Assembly (NCBI RefSeq): GCF_040096285.1 | Contig: NZ_JBBMEY010000053.1 | Span: forward strand, 1-10,393 | Direction of reading: 5' to 3' | Source: Ruminococcoides intestinihominis | GTDB taxonomy: Bacteria > Bacillota > Clostridia > Oscillospirales > Acutalibacteraceae | DNA: 10,393 nt | Shown here: positions 7,327 through 10,393 of the stretch, piece by piece | Numbering within the stretch: the first letter of the stretch is position 1 | Layout: the number at the start of each line of letters is the position of its first letter | Translations under genes and position numbers: made by a program | The notes under the pieces: model-generated | The model's input: the letters and a program-made list of their open reading frames with translations, nothing else | Database searches by the model: none | What the model was told of the DNA's origin: nothing

Positions 7327-8524
7327 TAAATCTGCAAGTATTTATGTAGTAAAGTTACTTGAAGAACTTGATGATATTTGCAAGAAAAACAATATCTCCT
7401 ATTCCCTATACGGCAAAACTGCAGTAAGTGCAATTACAAAACACACTATCGAAGATGATTGTGCCAGAATAATAATGCACAATGATGACTTTACAAAGCT
7501 ATGTAAAGCAATGAGCAAAGAAAGACTTTACACTAGAACCTTTGATTCTATGTACAATAACCCTGAATATATGGATTATTCAGCAAGATACTGCAACAGT
7601 GAAACAACAAATATTTCCCTAGACCAAAAGTCAAACATTTTTATGTCCGGTATATATGTTGAGATTTTGCCTATTAGAAATGAAGAAACCACCAAGTTTC
7701 AACATTTCAAGTTGAGATTTCTTGAACATGGATGGGAAAAACACTTTTGCAGTTTTGTAAATGTTGAAAGTTTCAAGTACCTTTTGCCGGTACCTATTGT
7801 TAATATAATGAAACTTACAGGCAAAAACAAAACATCCAAAAATATTTTTGAAAAACTTTCATTAGCCCATTCAGGGAAAATCACTTCCCGTTGTTCTATT
7901 AAGGGTTTTAACGAAACACTTGAAACTTTCTCTTATGACCCACTTGCAAAAACAAAAAATGTAGAGATTGACGGTAAGAACTTTTCAATCTCTACCAGGA
8001 TAGACTCTATCTTGGATAAACTGTTTAGCTATGATTGGCGAAATGAAATTCCAAAGGAAGAAAAGGACAACATTGTTCTCCTAGACACTTCCTGCAAACA
8101 GTTTTCAAGAACACTAACTCGAAACAAAAATATATGGAAAAGATATTTTAGAAGGAAGTCACGACATATGTTTATTTACAAATTTTCTAATAAATATGAC
8201 AGACAGAAAAAACACATTTGGAGCTTAGCAAAAAGAACCGGCACAAGAGCCAGACTACACTTTTACTATATGCCAAAGATGGGTGTTATTCGTAACCTTG
8301 AGAAAAACAAGGACTACTACAGACTGTCACAGATTATGAGACCAAACAGAATTGCAACACTTATTGCTTTTAAACAAGGCAAAGGCTTTGCAGTTAACAA
8401 GGAGCTTTTTGATATTCAGATGATGTTATTTAGATTTGAAGGTAATGATGAAATTGCCGATAAGCTGGAAGAAATCACTCCTGAGTATTATATGAACTCT
8501 ATTATCTCTCTTGACTCAAAGTAA
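7319..8524 (+). CDS. Third LicD-like paralogue, degenerate active site, lacking the TPR region
   Basis: A 401-aa cytosolic protein. It aligns with the two upstream proteins from the start: the DDICKKNNISYSLYG helix and strand, then GKTAVSAI (32-39), SARY (88-91) and GIYVEILPI (111-119). The catalytic segment is shortened and changed: the second Gly of GGT is Lys33, only EDD (45-47) remains where WDDDMD is expected, and the second-motif acids are Glu115 and Ile119. It is therefore a probable pseudoenzyme. The residues 265-320 stretch is strongly basic (many Arg/Lys). Residues about 323-383 (NKDYYRLSQIM ... FRFEGNDEIADKL) match the module found at 328-390 in the upstream proteins. The protein stops soon after, so the TPR-like part is absent. 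Its start overlaps the previous stop by 8 nt, indicating coupled expression with the active paralogue. A partner or membrane-surface adaptor role is possible but unproven. Confidence 0.75.
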   Translation: MYDKSASIYVVKLLEELDDICKKNNISYSLYGKTAVSAITKHTIEDDCARIIMHNDDFTKLCKAMSKERLYTRTFDSMYNNPEYMDYSARYCNSETTNISLDQKSNIFMSGIYVEILPIRNEETTKFQHFKLRFLEHGWEKHFCSFVNVESFKYLLPVPIVNIMKLTGKNKTSKNIFEKLSLAHSGKITSRCSIKGFNETLETFSYDPLAKTKNVEIDGKNFSISTRIDSILDKLFSYDWRNEIPKEEKDNIVLLDTSCKQFSRTLTRNKNIWKRYFRRKSRHMFIYKFSNKYDRQKKHIWSLAKRTGTRARLHFYYMPKMGVIRNLEKNKDYYRLSQIMRPNRIATLIAFKQGKGFAVNKELFDIQMMLFRFEGNDEIADKLEEITPEYYMNSIISLDSK

Positions 8525-8533
8525 GGTAATCTT

Positions 8534-9367
8534 ATGAAAAGAATTATTAGCTTTTCTTTACTGATAGTTTTCCTCATTTCTTTCGCAGGATGTGGAAAAA
8601 GTTCTGAAAATACAGAAAGTACAGAACAGTCAAAAGCTACTTCACAATCAGTTACTGCCACTACCCATAATACTGAAAAAACTACCGAAAATTCAACTAT
8701 CAAACCAACTGAAAAGAAAGGCAAACTTTCCGGTTTTAAGGTTCTCCTTGATGCAGGTCACGGATGTAGTGGCAATTATGTTGAACCAAAGTATAAAGGT
8801 GCAAGTGACAGTGAGGTAACTTACGAAAACAGTTCAACAGGTAGCACCGGTGTTGTAACAAAAAAGCGTGAGGGTGACTTAACTCTTGAAATTGCTTTGA
8901 AGTTGCAGAAAAAGTTACAAAATCTCGGTGCTGATGTGCTTATGATTAGAACTAAGAAAACTACACCTATGAGCCTTGTACAAAGGGCAGAATACGGCAA
9001 CAAGCACAAAGTTGACTTGGCATTTAGAATTCACGCTGACGGACTTGATGACCAATCAGTTAACGGTGCATCTACCCTATACCCATCAGCAGAACATATT
9101 AATAATAAAATAGCAGAAAAAAGTAAGAACATTGCGTCAATTATTCAAAGGGAATACATTAAGTCAACAGGACTTGCAGACAGAGGTACTGTTGAAAGAA
9201 ATGATTTAGTAGGCTTTAACTTTACTACTGTTCCTTGTATTCTTCTTGAACTTGGTTTTATGACTAATCCTGAAGAGGACAGAAAAATGTCAGACAAAAA
9301 ATTCCAAGAAAAAATGGTTGACGGTATAACAAACGGAATGATTGCTTATTATACAAATAAGCATTAA
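8534..9367 (+). CDS. N-acetylmuramoyl-L-alanine amidase lipoprotein (Amidase_3 family)
   Basis: A 277-aa exported peptidoglycan hydrolase that cuts the bond between N-acetylmuramic acid and L-Ala of the stem peptide. The N-terminus is a short Lys/Arg start, a hydrophobic stretch (4-17) and a lipobox FAGC with Cys20, so it is probably a lipoprotein on the outer face of the membrane. A Ser/Thr/Glu-rich linker covers 23-62. The Amidase_3 domain covers about 67-273: LLDAGHG with zinc ligand His76, Glu113 in REGDLTLEIAL, His167 in RIHAD, and catalytic Glu239 in ILLELGFMTNPEED. All key residues are present, so it should be active. The segment 78-110 before Glu113 is a somewhat long Gly/Ser/Thr loop. 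It starts 9 nt after the LicD-like gene, with AAGG overlapping that gene's stop. There is no SPOR, SH3 or other wall-binding repeat. Role: wall remodelling linked to the envelope polymer made by the operon (inference). Confidence 0.92.
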   Translation: MKRIISFSLLIVFLISFAGCGKSSENTESTEQSKATSQSVTATTHNTEKTTENSTIKPTEKKGKLSGFKVLLDAGHGCSGNYVEPKYKGASDSEVTYENSSTGSTGVVTKKREGDLTLEIALKLQKKLQNLGADVLMIRTKKTTPMSLVQRAEYGNKHKVDLAFRIHADGLDDQSVNGASTLYPSAEHINNKIAEKSKNIASIIQREYIKSTGLADRGTVERNDLVGFNFTTVPCILLELGFMTNPEEDRKMSDKKFQEKMVDGITNGMIAYYTNKH

Positions 9368-9388
9368 ATATTTTTGAGGTGATATTTT

Positions 9389-10123
9389 ATGTCAAATGGA
9401 AAACATGGAAATAACAGTCACAAAGGACTTGTAATCTTAATTGTAGTTATCCTTATTGTAGCAATTCTTGCAGTTGGTGGTTTTGTATTTAGAAGTGAAC
9501 TGTCAAAGGCATTTAACAGTGCTAAGGATACTATTATCGGTACAACAACTACAACAACTACCACTGTTTCAACTACTGAACCTACAACAACTTCTCCTAT
9601 TAGTCAGAATGTAATTAAAGCTGAAGAATATGTTGATAAAATGTCTCTAAACGAAAAAGTTTGTCAGTTATTTGTTGTAACACCTGAACAGCTAACCGGT
9701 GTTGATGTAGCTACAGTTGCAGGTGAAACAACAAAATCTCAGTTAAAGAAATACCCTGTCGGTGGTATTGTTTATTATCCTCAAAATGTTGAAAGTAAAA
9801 AGGCATTTAACGAAATGATAGACACTACTCAGTCTTACTCAAAAACACCTCTATTCATTATGAAGGATGGCTCAAAAACAACATTTACTTACAAAGACCA
9901 GCTACAGGTTTCTGATAGCCTAGCAAAAAGCAAAAACATTAAGAAGGATGTTCTGACTGCTTTTAATGACGGCAACCAGATTATCCTAATGCCAAAGGAC
10001 TTAGGAACTGCAGTAAAGACAATTACAAGTGCAGTTAAAAACGGCAAAATTAAGGAAGAAGACCTTGAAGTTGCAGTTGCCGAAATTATCAACACTAAGT
10101 ACGAAAACGGTATTATGAAGTAA
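9389..10123 (+). CDS. Membrane-anchored GH3 (NagZ-like) protein lacking the middle of the catalytic domain
   Basis: A 244-aa protein with a short Lys/His-containing start, one membrane segment (14-34, probably a signal anchor with the rest outside) and a Thr-rich linker (52-69). Residues 78-157 match the beginning of a glycoside hydrolase family 3 beta-N-acetylhexosaminidase domain (YVDKMSLNEKVCQLFVV, then KYPVGGIVYYPQNVES at 121-136 and TPLFI at 153-157). Residues 173-244 match its end: QVSDSL, with Asp176 at the place of the nucleophile, then the GNQIILMP region, and a final helix ending in NTKYENGIMK. Roughly 150 residues that normally lie between, including the K-H-F/P-G-H-G loop and the acid/base His, are absent with the frame intact, so hydrolase activity is unlikely. 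A strong GAGGTGAT site lies 5 nt before the ATG. It is 21 nt after the amidase and last in the operon. Confidence 0.8.
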   Translation: MSNGKHGNNSHKGLVILIVVILIVAILAVGGFVFRSELSKAFNSAKDTIIGTTTTTTTTVSTTEPTTTSPISQNVIKAEEYVDKMSLNEKVCQLFVVTPEQLTGVDVATVAGETTKSQLKKYPVGGIVYYPQNVESKKAFNEMIDTTQSYSKTPLFIMKDGSKTTFTYKDQLQVSDSLAKSKNIKKDVLTAFNDGNQIILMPKDLGTAVKTITSAVKNGKIKEEDLEVAVAEIINTKYENGIMK

Positions 10124-10134
10124 TAATCTTACAG

Positions 10135-10198
10135 TATTTTAGTATTATAGAATTTTAGTATTATAGAATTTTAGTATTATAGAATTTTAGTATTATTG
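10135..10198. repeat. Four tandem copies of a 16-bp AT-rich repeat
   Basis: The unit AATTTTAGTATTATAG occurs four times head to tail: 10135-10150 (first base T), 10151-10166 (exact), 10167-10182 (exact) and 10183-10198 (AT replaced near the end by TTG). It begins 12 nt after the last gene's stop, in the 3' untranslated part of the operon. Read on the minus strand, units 1 to 3 each contain a perfect TATAAT. Confidence 0.9.
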
Positions 10199-10208
10199 TA
10201 TTATGAAC

Positions 10209-10261
10209 AAGATAATATTGTATTAAAGGTAAGATAATTATAGTATTATAAATAAGATAAT
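10209..10261. repeat. Degenerate repeat with AAGATAAT core at 22-23 bp spacing
   Basis: AAGATAAT recurs at 10209, 10231 and 10254, each followed by an A/T-rich stretch of similar composition (for example ATTGTATTA, TATAGTATTA, ATAACTTATT). It directly follows the 16-bp repeats and shares their GTATTAT words, so the two probably arose from the same unstable tract. The copies are imperfect. Confidence 0.55.
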
Positions 10262-10271
10262 ATAACTTATT

Positions 10272-10312
10272 AGTGGGCATTAAAATGCCCACTTTTGTTT
10301 TTTATTTTTTTT
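10272..10312 (+). terminator. Rho-independent terminator of the operon
   Basis: A perfect 9-bp stem, AGTGGGCAT (10272-10280) with ATGCCCACT (10285-10293), closes a TAAA loop and runs into a long T tract (TTTGTTTTTTATTTTTTTT). It is the first strong terminator after 1448, about 150 nt past the last stop codon, and defines the operon end. The following 80 bases to the window end show no gene, only a bare ATG at the very last three bases. Confidence 0.93.
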
Positions 10313-10393
10313 AATTTTGTCTTTTTAATTTTGATTGTGGTTAAAGGCAAATTTGTAGTGAGAATATATACCATAAAATCATATGAAACTATG

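Noticed and set aside
2382..8524. Difference in codon use between LicD copies (more AAA/AAT in copies 1 and 3, more AAG/AAC in copy 2) as a sign of transfer
   Set aside because: A spot count of lysine codons in part of copies 1 and 2 gave only a mild difference, which expression level could explain. A full count would be needed to claim foreign origin.
10135..10261. CRISPR array
   Set aside because: The units are contiguous 16-bp direct repeats without unique spacers, purely AT-rich, and no cas genes are present.
10313..10393. Start of a downstream gene at the final ATG
   Set aside because: Only the ATG itself is inside the window, there is no clear ribosome binding site before it, and no coding sequence is available to test.

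Overview
The window looks like an AT-rich chromosome segment of a Gram-positive anaerobe of the Bacillota, most likely Clostridia of the Ruminococcus/Oscillospiraceae type. This rests on the base composition, strong AGGAG/GAGGTGAT ribosome binding sites, U-tailed hairpin terminators, Thr-rich linkers on exported proteins, and the gene families. It is inference, with no marker gene to confirm it. All intact genes sit in a consistent local context, and there is no transposase, tRNA, rRNA or CRISPR array.

Layout. Positions 1-144 hold no supported feature. A strong hairpin at 145-180 probably ends transcription of a small minus-strand cupin gene (251-583, GTG start). Divergent to it across an AT-rich, palindrome-containing intergenic region is a MarR-family regulator (920-1387, plus), ended by a hairpin terminator at 1418-1448. 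A good sigma-A promoter (1481-1509) then starts what looks like a six-gene operon (1605-10123) ending at a terminator at 10272-10312.

The operon order is: a short-chain dehydrogenase/reductase (SDR); three consecutive paralogous LicD-fold (nucleotidyltransferase-like) proteins of 827, 813 and about 401 aa; a lipoprotein N-acetylmuramoyl-L-alanine amidase (Amidase_3); and a membrane-anchored protein matching only the two ends of a GH3 (NagZ-type) catalytic domain. Gaps are short (39, 19, an 8-nt overlap, 9 and 21 nt), which fits co-transcription.

The most interesting point is the LicD triplet. Only the middle protein keeps the canonical GGT...WDDDMD metal/nucleotide site. The first and third have lost it in different ways but keep the rest of the architecture. 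The first two also carry a long C-terminal helical/TPR-like extension that the third lacks. Combined with a cell-wall amidase and an apparently core-deleted GH3 protein, the operon reads as a cell-envelope glycopolymer decoration and wall-remodelling unit with one active transferase, two pseudoenzyme partners and a second pseudoenzyme outside. The substrate (phosphocholine, ribitol phosphate or other) cannot be told from the sequence.
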